The position numbers were made by a program, and so were the translations under genes. A stretch of 64,000 bases of DNA, taken from contig NZ_LQPS01000043.1 in NCBI RefSeq assembly GCF_002101885.1, positions 558,001 to 622,000 of the forward strand, given 5' to 3'. This DNA comes from Mycolicibacter senuensis (GTDB lineage Bacteria > Actinomycetota > Actinomycetes > Mycobacteriales > Mycobacteriaceae). Shown here in pieces: positions 34,341 through 43,654 of this stretch. Every line of letters starts with the position of its first letter. The first letter of the stretch is position 1. The notes below the pieces were generated by a model, which did no database searches, was not told where the DNA came from, and was given only the letters and a program-made list of their open reading frames with translations.

Positions 34341-35893
34341 GGCCGCCGCCATTCCCGGCCCGAGCGCGCCAGCATCTCGAACGACGACCGCGGGCCCCAG
34401 GTACCGGCCGCGTAGGGCTCGGGCTTGCCGTGCTCCGCCCAGTTCTCCAGCACCGGATCGAGGATTTCCCAAGACAATTCGACTTCGGCGTTGACCGGGA
34501 ACAGTGACGGCTCACCGAGCAGCACGTCCAGGATCAGGCGTTCGTAAGCTTCCGGCGAGTCCTCGGAGAACGCCGAGCCGTAGGAGAAGTCCATGTTGAC
34601 GTCGCGGACCTCCATCAGATGGCCGGGCACCTTGGAACCGAACCGCAGCGTGATCCCCTCATCGGGCTGCACCCGGATCACCAGCGCGTTCTTGCCCAGC
34701 TCATCGGTCATGGTGGCGTCGAAGGGCAGGTGCGGCGCCTGTTTGAACACCAGTGCGATCTCGGTGACGCGGCGCCCCAGTCGTTTTCCGCTGCGCAGGT
34801 AGAAGGGCACGCCGGCCCAGCGCCGGGTATCGACCTCCAGGGTGATCGCCGCATAGGTCTCGGTCCGCGAGTCGTGGGCGAAGCCCTCCTCGTCGAGCAG
34901 ACCGACGACGTGTTCGCCACCCTGCCACCCGGCGGCGTACTGGCCGCGAGAGGTGGTCTCGTCCAATGGCTGTGCCAGCCGGGTGGCGGAGAGCACCTTG
35001 ATCTTCTCGGCTTGCAGTTCGGCGGGGGAGAAGCTGACCGGCTCCTCCATGGCGGTCAGGGCCAGCAACTGCAGCAGGTGATTCTGGATGACGTCGCGGG
35101 CCGCGCCGATGCCGTCGTAGTAGCCGGCCCGCCCGCCCAAGCCGATGTCCTCGGCCATGGTGATCTGCACATGGTCGACGTAGTGCGCATTCCAGATCGG
35201 GTCGAAAAGCTGGTTGGCGAACCGCAGCGCCAGAATGTTCTGGACCGTCTCCTTGCCCAGATAGTGGTCGATGCGAAACACCGACTCCTCCGGGAAGACG
35301 CGGTTGACCACGCTGTTGAGTTCGCGGGCGCTGTCCAGGTCGTGACCGAACGGCTTCTCGATCACCACCCGGCTCCAGCGGCCGTCTCGCGGACGTGCCA
35401 GCCCGGTGGCGTGCAGTTTCTCGCACACCACCGGGAACGCATCGGGCGGGATCGACAGGTAGAAGGCGTGATTGCCGCCGGTGCCGCGTTCGGCATCGAG
35501 CTTGTCCAGCGTCTCGGCCAGCTGGGCGAATGCCGCGTCATCGTCGAAAGTGCCTTGCACGAACCGGAATCCCTCGGCCAGCCGGTCCCAAACCACCTGC
35601 CGGAACGGGGTCCGGGCGTGCTGCTTGACGGCCTGGTAGACCACGTCGGCGAAATCCTCGTCGGCCCATTCCCGGCGCGCGAAACCGACCAGTGCGAAGG
35701 TGGGCGGGAGCAGGCCCCGGTTGGCCAGGTCGTAGATGGCCGGCATGAGCTTGCGGCGGGCCAGGTCGCCGGTGACACCGAAGATCACCACCCCGCACGG
35801 GCCAGCGATGCGGGGCAAGCGCTTGTCTCGCTTGTCCCGCAGGGGATTTCGCCAGCCCCCCGAGGTATGTCGCGCTGTCCCGGCGCTCACCAT
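34337..35893 (-). CDS. zwf: glucose-6-phosphate 1-dehydrogenase
   Basis: First enzyme of the oxidative pentose-phosphate path, producing NADPH. The 518-residue product (Zwf2/Rv1447c type) has the coenzyme loop GVTGDLARRKL near residue 41, the active-site signature RIDHYLGKE, and ends REWRRP like its orthologues. The ATG at 35893 lies four bases after the tal stop; a GTG three bases on is possible. It sits in tkt-tal-zwf-opcA-pgl, where every junction is under 50 bases. Confidence 0.96.
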   Translation of the reverse strand: MVSAGTARHTSGGWRNPLRDKRDKRLPRIAGPCGVVIFGVTGDLARRKLMPAIYDLANRGLLPPTFALVGFARREWADEDFADVVYQAVKQHARTPFRQVVWDRLAEGFRFVQGTFDDDAAFAQLAETLDKLDAERGTGGNHAFYLSIPPDAFPVVCEKLHATGLARPRDGRWSRVVIEKPFGHDLDSARELNSVVNRVFPEESVFRIDHYLGKETVQNILALRFANQLFDPIWNAHYVDHVQITMAEDIGLGGRAGYYDGIGAARDVIQNHLLQLLALTAMEEPVSFSPAELQAEKIKVLSATRLAQPLDETTSRGQYAAGWQGGEHVVGLLDEEGFAHDSRTETYAAITLEVDTRRWAGVPFYLRSGKRLGRRVTEIALVFKQAPHLPFDATMTDELGKNALVIRVQPDEGITLRFGSKVPGHLMEVRDVNMDFSYGSAFSEDSPEAYERLILDVLLGEPSLFPVNAEVELSWEILDPVLENWAEHGKPEPYAAGTWGPRSSFEMLARSGREWRRP

Positions 35894-35897
35894 CAGG

Positions 35898-37010
35898 TCA
35901 CTTGGCGGCGTCGAGCTGCGATGCAGTGGCGTCCAGCAATTCCCCCCACGACGCCTCGAACTTGTCCACGCCTTCGGATTCCAGCACCACGAACACGTCC
36001 GCGAGGTCGATGCCCGCCGCTGCGAGGTGATCGAAGACCTGTTGGGACGCCGGCGCGGTGCCGGCGATGGCGTCGCCGGTGATGTCGGCGTGGTCGGCCA
36101 CCGCGTCCAGGGTCGGCTCGGGCATGGTGTTGACGGTGTGCGGGGCCACCAACTCGGTGACATAGAGGGTGTCGGGGTAGTCGGGGTTCTTGACCCCGGT
36201 CGACGCCCACAGCGGCCGCTGTACCCGGGCGCCGTGGTCGGCCAGCGCGGCGAAGCGCTCGCCGCCGAAGACCTCTTCGTAGGCGGCGTAGGCCAATCGG
36301 GCGTTGGCGACGCCGGCCTTGCCGCGCAGCGCCAGCGCTTCGGCCGAGCCGAGCTTCTCCAGGCGGGCGTCGATCTCGGTGTCGACCCGGGAGACGAAGA
36401 AGGAGGCCACCGAGTGGATCTTGGCCAGGTCATGCCCGGCGGCCTTGGCCGCCTCCAGGCCGGCCAGGTAGGCGTCCATCACCTCGCGGTGCCGCTCGAC
36501 GGAGAAGATCAGCGTGACGTTGACCGAGATCCCTTCGGCCAGCACCGCGGTGATGGCCGGCAATCCGGCCTTGGTTGCCGGAATCTTGATGAACAGGTTC
36601 GGCCGGTCGACGATCTTCCACAGTTCGACGGCCTGGGCGATGGTCTTGTCGGTGTCGTGGGCCAGCCGCGGGTCGACCTCGATCGACACCCGACCGTCGA
36701 CCCCGTCGGAGGCCTTCCACGCCTTGGTCAACACATCGCAGGCGTTGCGGACGTCGTCGGTGGTGACGGTGCGGATCACCGCGTCCACATCCGCGCCGCG
36801 AGCGGCCAGCTCCGCCAGTTGCTTGTCGTAGGCGTGGCCCTTCTCCAGCGCCTTCTGGAAGATGGTCGGGTTGGTCGTCACCCCGACGACGCTGCGGGTG
36901 GCGACGAGTTCGGCCAGGTTGCCCGATGTCAGCCGGTCGCGGGACAGGTCATCGAGCCACACCGATACGCCGGCGGCGCTCAGCGCGGCAAGCCGTTCGT
37001 TCTGAGTCAT
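35898..37010 (-). CDS. tal: transaldolase
   Basis: Transfers a dihydroxyacetone unit between sugar phosphates. The 370-residue protein has [16 protein letters not shown] near residue 42 and the Schiff-base lysine in [12 protein letters not shown]. It belongs to the long transaldolase subfamily (mycobacterial Tal is about 373). The ATG at 37010 has a GGAG seven bases before it; the six-codon upstream extension is not needed. Confidence 0.95.
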   Translation of the reverse strand: MTQNERLAALSAAGVSVWLDDLSRDRLTSGNLAELVATRSVVGVTTNPTIFQKALEKGHAYDKQLAELAARGADVDAVIRTVTTDDVRNACDVLTKAWKASDGVDGRVSIEVDPRLAHDTDKTIAQAVELWKIVDRPNLFIKIPATKAGLPAITAVLAEGISVNVTLIFSVERHREVMDAYLAGLEAAKAAGHDLAKIHSVASFFVSRVDTEIDARLEKLGSAEALALRGKAGVANARLAYAAYEEVFGGERFAALADHGARVQRPLWASTGVKNPDYPDTLYVTELVAPHTVNTMPEPTLDAVADHADITGDAIAGTAPASQQVFDHLAAAGIDLADVFVVLESEGVDKFEASWGELLDATASQLDAAK

Positions 37011-37054
37011 GTTGCGCTCCTTCTCCATCGGCCGTCATGCGGCCACAGTTTGCG

Positions 37055-39145
37055 TCATCTCTCCAAGGCGCGTTCGGCGGCGGCGACGACGGCCTCTGCG
37101 GTGAATCCGAACTCGCGGAACAAGGTCTGGTAGTCCGCGGATTCGCCGTAATGCTCGAGCGAGACGATCTCCCCGGTGTCGCCCACCAGCTTATGCCAGC
37201 ACTGCGCGACGCCGGCCTCGACAGCGACCCGCGCCGACACCGCGGGTGGCAGCACCGCGTCGCGATACTCGGCCGGTTGGGACTCGAACCACTCCAGGCA
37301 GGTCATCGACACCACCCGTGCATTGATGTCCTTGTCCGCCAAGAGTTTCTGTGCTTCCACCGCGAGTTGCACCTCTGAACCGGTGGCGATCAGTAGCACG
37401 TCGGGTTGCTCGGCGCCGGCCCCGCCGAGCACATATCCGCCGCGTGCGACGCCGTCGGCGTCGGTGCCCTCCAGGATCGGCACCCCCTGGCGGGTCAGGA
37501 TCAGCCCGACCGGGCCGCTGTCGGCGCCGCGGGCCAGCACGGTGCGCCAGGCGTAGGCGGTTTCATTGGCGTCGGCCGGGCGCACCACCGACAGCTGGGG
37601 GATGGCGCGCAGTGCCGACAGGTGCTCGATCGGCTGGTGGGTGGGCCCGTCCTCGCCGAGACCGATCGAGTCGTGGGTCCACACGTAGATCGGATCGATG
37701 TCCATCAGCGCCGCCAGTCGCACCGCGGGCCGCATGTAGTCGGAGAACTGCAGGAAGGTGCCGCCGTAGGCGCGGGTCGGGCCGTGCAGCACGATGCCCG
37801 ACAGGATCGAGCCCATCGCGTGCTCGCGGATCCCGAAATGCAGGGTGCGTCCGTACGGGTCCGCGGTGAAGTCCTTGGTCGAGATCGACGCCGGGCCGAA
37901 CGACTTGACGCCGTCCATGGTGGTGTTGTTGCTGCCGGCCAGATCGGCTGAGCCGCCCCATAATTCGGGAAGTTTCGGGCCCACCGCGGAGAGCACCTTG
38001 CCGGATGCGGCGCGGGTGGCCACCGCCTTGGATCCCGGCTCCCAGTAGGGCAGGTCGGCGTCCCAGCCGTCCGGCAGCTCGTCGGCGAGCAACCGGTCCA
38101 GCAGCGCCTTGCGTTCCGGCTCGCGGGCCGCCCATGCCTCGAACTGGGCCTGCCAGTCGGCGTGCGCCGCCTTGCCGCGGGCCACCAGCCCCCGGGTGTG
38201 GGTGATCACGTCCTCGCGGACGTCGAAGGATTTGTCCGGATCGAACCCGAGCAACTTCTTGGTGGCCGCGACCTCGTCGTCGCCCAGCGCTGCGCCGTGG
38301 GCGGCGCCGGTGTTCATCTTGTCCGGGGCCGGATAGCCGATGATCGTGCGCAGCGAGATGAACGACGGCCGGTCGGTGACGGCCTTCGCGTTGGCGATCG
38401 CCTCCTCGATGCCGGTGACGTTCTCGCCGCCCTCGACCTCCTGCACGTGCCAGCCGTAGGCCCGGTAGCGGGCCGTGGTGTCCTCGCACATGGCGATCGC
38501 GGTGTCGTCCTCGATGGAGATCTTGTTGTGGTCGTAGAACACGATCAGGTTGCCCAGCTGCTGCACGCCGGCCAGCGAGGACGCCTCGCTGGTGACGCCT
38601 TCCTGGATGTCGCCGTCGGAGGCGATCACGTAGACGTAGTGGTCGAACGGGCTCTCGCCCGGGGCGGCGTCGGGGTCGAACAGGCCGCGCTCGTAGCGGG
38701 CGGCCATCGCCATCCCGACCGCCGAAGCCAGGCCCTGGCCCAGCGGCCCGGTGGTGATCTCCACGCCGGTGGTGTGGCGGAACTCCGGGTGCCCGGGCGT
38801 CTTGGAGCCCCAGGTGCGCAGCGCCTCGAGGTCGGCCAGCTCCAGCCCGAAGCCGCCCAGGTAGAGCTGGATGTACAGCGTCAGGCTGGAGTGCCCGCAG
38901 GACAGCACGAACCGGTCCCGGCCCAGCCAGTGGGTGTCGGCGGGGTCGTGGCGCATCACCCGCTGGAACAGCGTGTAGGCCAGCGGTGCCAGGCTCATCG
39001 CCGTGCCGGGATGGCCGCTCCCGCACTTCTGGACCGCATCGGCGGCCAGCACCCGGGCGGTGTCGACCGCGACCGAGTCGATCTCGGCCCAGTCGGCGGG
39101 GTGGTGCGGGCGGGTCAGGGCGGAGATCTCTGCAGCAGTGGTCAC
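37055..39145 (-). CDS. tkt: transketolase
   Basis: Thiamine-diphosphate enzyme transferring two-carbon units; 696 residues, against about 700 in M. tuberculosis. It shows [20 protein letters not shown] near residue 38, the ThDP region [15 protein letters not shown] near 158, and the pyrimidine-domain stretch [18 protein letters not shown]. The GTG at 39145 (VTTAAEIS) aligns with the usual start and has GAGGA five bases upstream. A TTG at 39166 and an ATG at 39157 are alternatives. It heads the pentose-phosphate operon and is divergent from ctaB. Confidence 0.95.
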   Translation of the reverse strand: MTTAAEISALTRPHHPADWAEIDSVAVDTARVLAADAVQKCGSGHPGTAMSLAPLAYTLFQRVMRHDPADTHWLGRDRFVLSCGHSSLTLYIQLYLGGFGLELADLEALRTWGSKTPGHPEFRHTTGVEITTGPLGQGLASAVGMAMAARYERGLFDPDAAPGESPFDHYVYVIASDGDIQEGVTSEASSLAGVQQLGNLIVFYDHNKISIEDDTAIAMCEDTTARYRAYGWHVQEVEGGENVTGIEEAIANAKAVTDRPSFISLRTIIGYPAPDKMNTGAAHGAALGDDEVAATKKLLGFDPDKSFDVREDVITHTRGLVARGKAAHADWQAQFEAWAAREPERKALLDRLLADELPDGWDADLPYWEPGSKAVATRAASGKVLSAVGPKLPELWGGSADLAGSNNTTMDGVKSFGPASISTKDFTADPYGRTLHFGIREHAMGSILSGIVLHGPTRAYGGTFLQFSDYMRPAVRLAALMDIDPIYVWTHDSIGLGEDGPTHQPIEHLSALRAIPQLSVVRPADANETAYAWRTVLARGADSGPVGLILTRQGVPILEGTDADGVARGGYVLGGAGAEQPDVLLIATGSEVQLAVEAQKLLADKDINARVVSMTCLEWFESQPAEYRDAVLPPAVSARVAVEAGVAQCWHKLVGDTGEIVSLEHYGESADYQTLFREFGFTAEAVVAAAERALER

Positions 39146-39181
39146 GAACGTCCTCATTGTCGACAAGCCTGGTTGGTTCTC

Positions 39182-39187
39182 ACCCTA
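39182..39187 (-). promoter_or_regulatory. candidate -10 for the tkt operon
   Basis: TAGGGT on the minus strand, 36 bases before the chosen tkt start. The transcript would have a short leader including the GAGGA site. Confidence 0.4.
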
Positions 39188-39277
39188 ATGCGGGTACGGG
39201 CAGTGTTGCAGGTCGGCGTCAGCGGGTGGATTACCCATGAATCGACCCTGGGATTCGGTCGACCCGACAGAGCGGTC

Positions 39278-39283
39278 TACCAT
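39278..39283 (+). promoter_or_regulatory. candidate -10 for ctaB
   Basis: TACCAT, 49 bases before the ctaB GTG, which has a strong GAGGAG site at 39320-39325. Confidence 0.3.
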
Positions 39284-39332
39284 CGTCCGTAGTAGACGCC
39301 GGCGTCGCTGCTGCCATCTGAGGAGTCATCAC

Positions 39333-40256
39333 GTGAGTATTCGGGAGCGCGTTGCGCCGCGCCGAATACGCGCCGTGCGTAGCACCCTGCTGGCGTACCT
39401 GTCGCTGACCAAGCCGCGGATCATCGAATTGCTGCTGGTCACGACCATCCCGGCGATGCTGCTGGCGGACCGCGGCACGGTGAATCCGCTGCTGATCTTC
39501 AACACGCTCATCGGCGGGATGCTGGCCGCCGCGGGCGCCCACGCACTGAACTGCGTGGTCGATGCCGACATCGACAAGGTGATGAAGCGCACCGCCCGCC
39601 GGCCGCTGGCCCGTGACGCGGTGCCGACCCGAAACGCGCTGGTCTTCGGCCTGGTGCTCGGCGCCATCTCCTTCGTCTGGCTGTGGCGGTTCACCAACCT
39701 GATGTCGGGGCTGCTGGCAGTGGCTACCATCGCCTTCTACGTGCTGGTCTATTCGATGCTGCTCAAGCGGCACACCTCCCAGAACGTGGTGTGGGGCGGT
39801 GCGGCCGGTTGCATGCCGGTGGTGATCGGCTGGTCGGCGGTGACCGGCACCGTCGGCTGGCAGGCACTGGTGATGTTCGCCGTGATCTTCTTCTGGACGC
39901 CGCCGCACACCTGGGCGCTGGCCATGCGCTACAAGGACGACTATGCGGCGGCCGGGGTGCCGATGCTGCCGGTGGTCGCCAGCGAGCGTGTCGTCACTCA
40001 CCGCATCGTGGTCTACACCTGGGCCACCGTCATCGCCACGCTGGCGCTGGTGCCGGCCGCCGGGTGGCTGTACGCCTCGGTCGCGTTTCTGGCCGGGGTC
40101 TGGTTCCTGGCCATGGCCCACCAGCTCTACGCCGGGGTGCGTCGCGGCGAGCCGGTCAAGCCGCTGCGGCTGTTCCTGCAGTCGAACAACTACCTGGCGG
40201 TGGTGTTCTGCGCCCTGGCGGTGGACTCGGCCATCGGCCTGCCCACGCTGTTCTGA
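39333..40256 (+). CDS. ctaB: protohaem IX farnesyltransferase (haem O synthase)
   Basis: Adds a farnesyl group to haem B, giving haem O for cytochrome aa3. The 307-residue UbiA-type membrane protein has about nine helices. The two Asp-rich prenyl-diphosphate motifs are [20 protein letters not shown] and the loop [14 protein letters not shown]. The start is the GTG at 39333, seven bases after GAGGAG; the 32 upstream in-frame codons are Arg-rich and lie in the tkt-ctaB promoter region. CtaA, which acts next, is encoded 6 kb downstream. Confidence 0.95.
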   Translation: MSIRERVAPRRIRAVRSTLLAYLSLTKPRIIELLLVTTIPAMLLADRGTVNPLLIFNTLIGGMLAAAGAHALNCVVDADIDKVMKRTARRPLARDAVPTRNALVFGLVLGAISFVWLWRFTNLMSGLLAVATIAFYVLVYSMLLKRHTSQNVVWGGAAGCMPVVIGWSAVTGTVGWQALVMFAVIFFWTPPHTWALAMRYKDDYAAAGVPMLPVVASERVVTHRIVVYTWATVIATLALVPAAGWLYASVAFLAGVWFLAMAHQLYAGVRRGEPVKPLRLFLQSNNYLAVVFCALAVDSAIGLPTLF

Positions 40257-40363
40257 GTTGTCGGCGGCCGCCGGCCGGCACGCCGATCTCCCAGCTTGCC
40301 CCCAGGTAACGCGAGGGTGGAGTGCCTTGCGCCGGCGGCGGCAACGGGTATTCAATTATCGCT

Positions 40364-40382
40364 AATGAAAATCATATTCAAT
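40364..40382. promoter_or_regulatory. candidate Zur box before the PPE pair
   Basis: TGAAAATCATATTCA at 40366-40380 is a near-palindrome within AATGAAAATCATATTCAAT. It closely resembles the mycobacterial Zur operator (TGAAAAT-centred, AT-rich). The whole stretch 40349-40386 is far richer in AT than anything nearby, and ATTCAAT also occurs at 40350-40356. It lies 20 bases upstream of the first PPE start, so zinc-bound Zur could block transcription. Confidence 0.55.
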
Positions 40383-40402
40383 AAGTCGGTGGGCGTCCGG
40401 CG

Positions 40403-41980
40403 GTGACCGCGCCGGTGCGGGTCTGGATGGCATCTCCGCCGGAGGTGCACTCGGCGCTGTTGGGTACCGGAGCGGGACTGGGCCCACTGCTGGCTTCGGC
40501 CGCGGCCTGGTCGGCGTTGGGCGCCCAGTACGCCGAAGCCGCCGAGGAACTCATGGGGTTGCTCGGGGCGGCCCAGGCCGGGGCGTGGCAGGGGTCCGGC
40601 GCGGACTCCTACGTGCTGGCCCATGCCCCCTACCTGTCCTGGCTCCGGCAGGCCGCGGCGGACAGCGCGGCGACCGCGGCCCACTACGAGACCGCCGCCG
40701 GGGCCTACCTCAGCGCGCTGTCGGCCATGCCGACGCTGCCGGAACTGGCGGCCAATCACCTCACCCACGGGGTGCTGGTGGCGACGAACTTCTTCGGGCT
40801 CAACACCATCCCGATTGCACTCAACGAGGCAGACTACGTACGGATGTGGGTGCAAGCCGCGACGACGATGTCGGTCTATCAGGCGGTCAGCGGCGCGGCG
40901 GTGGCCTCGACTCCGCACACGTCGCCGGCGCCCCCGATTCTCAAGGCCCACGCCCACGCCGACGGCGACGAGGAGGGCACCGACCCCACCGTCAACGATC
41001 CACTGGATCAGCTGATCGCCCAGCTGCTGCAGACGGCCAGCAACGGACAGCTCAACTGGGACCCCGCCCACGCCATGGTCAACGGAATCCCCTACGACCA
41101 GTACGTCGATCCCAACCAGCCGCTGTTCTGGTTGGTCCGGGCGCTTGAGCTGTTCGAGGATTTCCAGCAGCTCGGGGTGAATTTCCAACAGAATCCGGCG
41201 CTGGCCTTTCAGTATCTGGTCCAGCTCGTCGAATTCGACTGGCCGACACACCTTGCCGAGATCGCCTCCTGGGTGGGGCAGTCGCCGCAGTTGTTCGCCG
41301 CGGCGCTCGCCGTGGTGGTCGCCCCGGTCGGTGCCGTGGGTGGTTTCGCCGGGCTGGCCGGATTGGCCGGCCTGCCGCAGTCCGCGGCGCCGATCCCGGC
41401 GCTGCCGGCTGGCCCCGGCAGTCATGCGTTGCCCGCGATGGGGACCGGCCCGCCCGCACCGGGGGTGCCCGGAACCGTCACCGCCTCGGCCCCGGCCCCA
41501 CCGGCGCCGGCAGCCGGCCCCGCCGGCCCCGCGCCGGCAGTGGCCGGGCCGCCGCCGGCGGCCGGCGCGACATTAGTTCCGCCCTACCTGATCGGCGGAC
41601 CCGGCATCGGATCGGGCTCGGGAATGGCCACCGCCGCCCGCGCCGCCCGCAAGGCCGCCGAACCCGACAGCGCCGCGGCGGCCGCGGCGGCACGGGAGGC
41701 CGATCGCCGGAGCGCCCAAGCCCGGCGCCGACGGCGCGTCGCCAAACGCCGCCACGCCGATCAGTTCATGACCATGGGCGTCGGTGTCGACCCGGAGTGG
41801 CAGTTGCCCGACGACGACCCGGCGGCCGCCGACCGGGGCACCGGAACGCTCGGTGTCGCCGGCAATGCGGCCAACGGCCGGTCCGCCGCGGGGATGGCCC
41901 GGCTCAACGATGCGTTCGGCGGCGGGCCGCAGCAGCCGATGCTGCCCGATAGCTGGGGCGGAGCCGACACCGACCGATAA
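40403..41980 (+). CDS. PPE family protein (PPE-PPW type), first of tandem pair
   Basis: A 525-residue PPE protein. Residues 1-180 are the PPE helical domain, with VWMASPPEVHSALL at the start, the WQGSG turn near 60 and FFGLNTIPIALNEADYVRMW. A middle domain follows, with DWPTHLAEIASWVG near 277, then a Pro/Ala-rich linker (about 335-395). The C-terminus has a strongly basic patch (QARRRRRVAKRRH near 436-448), a GTLGVAG motif and a terminal QPMLPDSW resembling the PxxPxxW ending of the PPW subgroup. The nearest plan is PPE2 of M. tuberculosis, which carries a nuclear-localisation signal. No PE partner or ESX gene is adjacent. The GTG at 40403 lacks a strong SD. Confidence 0.88.
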   Translation: MTAPVRVWMASPPEVHSALLGTGAGLGPLLASAAAWSALGAQYAEAAEELMGLLGAAQAGAWQGSGADSYVLAHAPYLSWLRQAAADSAATAAHYETAAGAYLSALSAMPTLPELAANHLTHGVLVATNFFGLNTIPIALNEADYVRMWVQAATTMSVYQAVSGAAVASTPHTSPAPPILKAHAHADGDEEGTDPTVNDPLDQLIAQLLQTASNGQLNWDPAHAMVNGIPYDQYVDPNQPLFWLVRALELFEDFQQLGVNFQQNPALAFQYLVQLVEFDWPTHLAEIASWVGQSPQLFAAALAVVVAPVGAVGGFAGLAGLAGLPQSAAPIPALPAGPGSHALPAMGTGPPAPGVPGTVTASAPAPPAPAAGPAGPAPAVAGPPPAAGATLVPPYLIGGPGIGSGSGMATAARAARKAAEPDSAAAAAAAREADRRSAQARRRRRVAKRRHADQFMTMGVGVDPEWQLPDDDPAAADRGTGTLGVAGNAANGRSAAGMARLNDAFGGGPQQPMLPDSWGGADTDR

Positions 41981-41988
41981 AGTTTGGG

Positions 41989-42017
41989 TACCCGAAAAAC
42001 AAAGTTCCCATCGGGTA
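41989..42017. promoter_or_regulatory. inverted repeat in the PPE-PPE spacer
   Basis: TACCCGA (41989-41995) and TCGGGTA (42011-42017) are perfect inverse copies 15 bases apart. The right arm overlaps TAAACT (42016-42021), a -10-like hexamer, so the repeat could be an operator for a second promoter or an mRNA hairpin. Confidence 0.4.
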
Positions 42018-42023
42018 AACTCG

Positions 42024-43631
42024 ATGGTTGTGCCAGGGGTATGGATGGCGTCACCGCCGGAGGTGCATTCGGCGTTGCTGAGCGCCGGGCCGGGCGCGGG
42101 GCCGCTGTTGGCGGCGGCGGGGGCCTGGTCGTCCTTGAGCGCCGAGTACACGGCCGTTGCCGAAGAGCTGACCGCCGTGCTGGCCACCGTCGAAGCCGGG
42201 GTGTGGCAGGGGACCGGCGCGGAGTCCTATCTAGGCGCCCACGGGCCGTACCTGGCCTGGCTGAGCCAAGCGGCCGCGCACAGTGCGGTGGCCGCCGCGC
42301 AGTGCCAGACCGCGGCGGCGGCCTACAGCGCTGCGTTGGCGGCGATGCCGACACTGCCGGAACTGGCCGCCAATCACGCGGCGCACGCCGTGCTGGTGGC
42401 CACCAACTTCTTCGGCATCAACACCATTCCGATCGCGGTCAACGAAGCCGACTACCTCCGGATGTGGGTGCAGGCCGCCGGCACGATGGCGACCTATGAG
42501 GCGGTGGCGGGTGCGGCGGTGGCCGCCGCGCCGCACACCGGTATGGCGCCGCAGATTCAACGAGCCGCTGCCACCTCCGAGCCCGCGTCGCAGAACCCGT
42601 TGCAGGGGCTGCTCGACGTCCTCGAGCCGATCCTGAAGAGTCTGGGCATCCAAGACGGTGTCGCCGCCCATGATCCGATGATCTCCAACGCCTTCAGCAC
42701 CGCCGTCTCCCATTTCCTGCAGAACCTCGGGATCAACTGGGACCCGGCCGCCGGCACCCTCAACGGTTATGCCTACGACTACTATTCCAATGCCGCCCAA
42801 CCGATCTGGTACCTCGCGCGGACCCTGGAACTGTACGGGGACTTCACGTACATGGCGCAGGACCCGACCCGGATCATCCCGGCGCTGCAATATCTCGCGG
42901 TGCTGGTCCTGTTCGACTGGCCGACCCACATCGCCCAATTGGCCACCGCGATCAGCCAGTCCCCAGCGCTGGTGGGGGTCGCCGCCGGCGCGGTGGTGGC
43001 GCCGGCCGGATCCCTGGGCGGGCTGGCCGGCCTGGCCGGGTTGGGCGCAGCGGCGCCGACGGCCGGCGTCCCCGCCCCGCCGGTGTCCCCGGTGCTCACC
43101 GTCGAGGCGACCGCGGTCGGCCCGACCATGCCGGTCGCGCCGCCGCCGTCCGCACCACCACCGCCGGCCCCGGCCGCCGCCGGCGCTGCCCCGGCTGCCA
43201 TGGCGCCGCCGCCGCCGGCTCCGGCGCCGGCCGGCTCGTTTGCGTTTCCCTACCTGATCGGCGGCGGCCCGGGAATCGATTTCGGGTCGGGGCTCGGCGC
43301 CCGGGCCGGGGCCGCGACGGGCGCCAAGAAGAAGGCGCCCACCCCCGACGCCGCAGCAGCCGGGGCGGCCGCGGATTCCCGGCGGTCGGCCCGGCGCCGC
43401 CGGCGCAAGACCAGGGCGGGCCACGAAGACGCCGCGATGACGCTGACCGTCGGTGTGGAGCCGGACTGGGGGTCGGACGCGGCGTCCGATCACGGCGCCG
43501 GTGAGCTGGGCCGCGCCGGCGCGGTGCGCGAGGGCACCGCCCGTGCCGCGGGCCTGGCGCGGTTGGGCGGCGCCGAATTCGCCGACGGGCCGCGGCTGCC
43601 GTTGCTGCCGGAGAGTTGGCGGGCCGGCTGA
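42024..43631 (+). CDS. PPE family protein (PPE-PPW type), second of tandem pair
   Basis: A 535-residue paralogue of the preceding gene, with the same layout: VWMASPPEVHSALL, WQGTG, FFGINTIPIAVNEADYLRMW, a DWPTHIAQLATAI block, a long Pro/Ala-rich linker, a basic cluster ([17 protein letters not shown]), GELGRAGAVRE and a final PLLPESW. The inserted segment after residue 180 is longer than in the first copy. The ATG at 42024 is only two bases after TAAACT; if that hexamer is the -10, the GTG at 42030 (eight bases away) would be the leaderless start. It converges on qor with 23 bases between. A recent tandem duplication is likely. Confidence 0.87.
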   Translation: MVVPGVWMASPPEVHSALLSAGPGAGPLLAAAGAWSSLSAEYTAVAEELTAVLATVEAGVWQGTGAESYLGAHGPYLAWLSQAAAHSAVAAAQCQTAAAAYSAALAAMPTLPELAANHAAHAVLVATNFFGINTIPIAVNEADYLRMWVQAAGTMATYEAVAGAAVAAAPHTGMAPQIQRAAATSEPASQNPLQGLLDVLEPILKSLGIQDGVAAHDPMISNAFSTAVSHFLQNLGINWDPAAGTLNGYAYDYYSNAAQPIWYLARTLELYGDFTYMAQDPTRIIPALQYLAVLVLFDWPTHIAQLATAISQSPALVGVAAGAVVAPAGSLGGLAGLAGLGAAAPTAGVPAPPVSPVLTVEATAVGPTMPVAPPPSAPPPPAPAAAGAAPAAMAPPPPAPAPAGSFAFPYLIGGGPGIDFGSGLGARAGAATGAKKKAPTPDAAAAGAAADSRRSARRRRRKTRAGHEDAAMTLTVGVEPDWGSDAASDHGAGELGRAGAVREGTARAAGLARLGGAEFADGPRLPLLPESWRAG

Positions 43632-43654
43632 GCCTGTGGGCCGGCGGCTCGTCT

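Noticed and set aside
40262-40273. CGGCGGCCGCCG palindrome after ctaB as a terminator
   Set aside because: A self-complementary GC run without a loop; common by chance in this composition.
41079-43257. Short Pro/Arg-rich ORFs inside the PPE genes
   Set aside because: Out-of-frame readings of the Pro/Ala-coding linkers.
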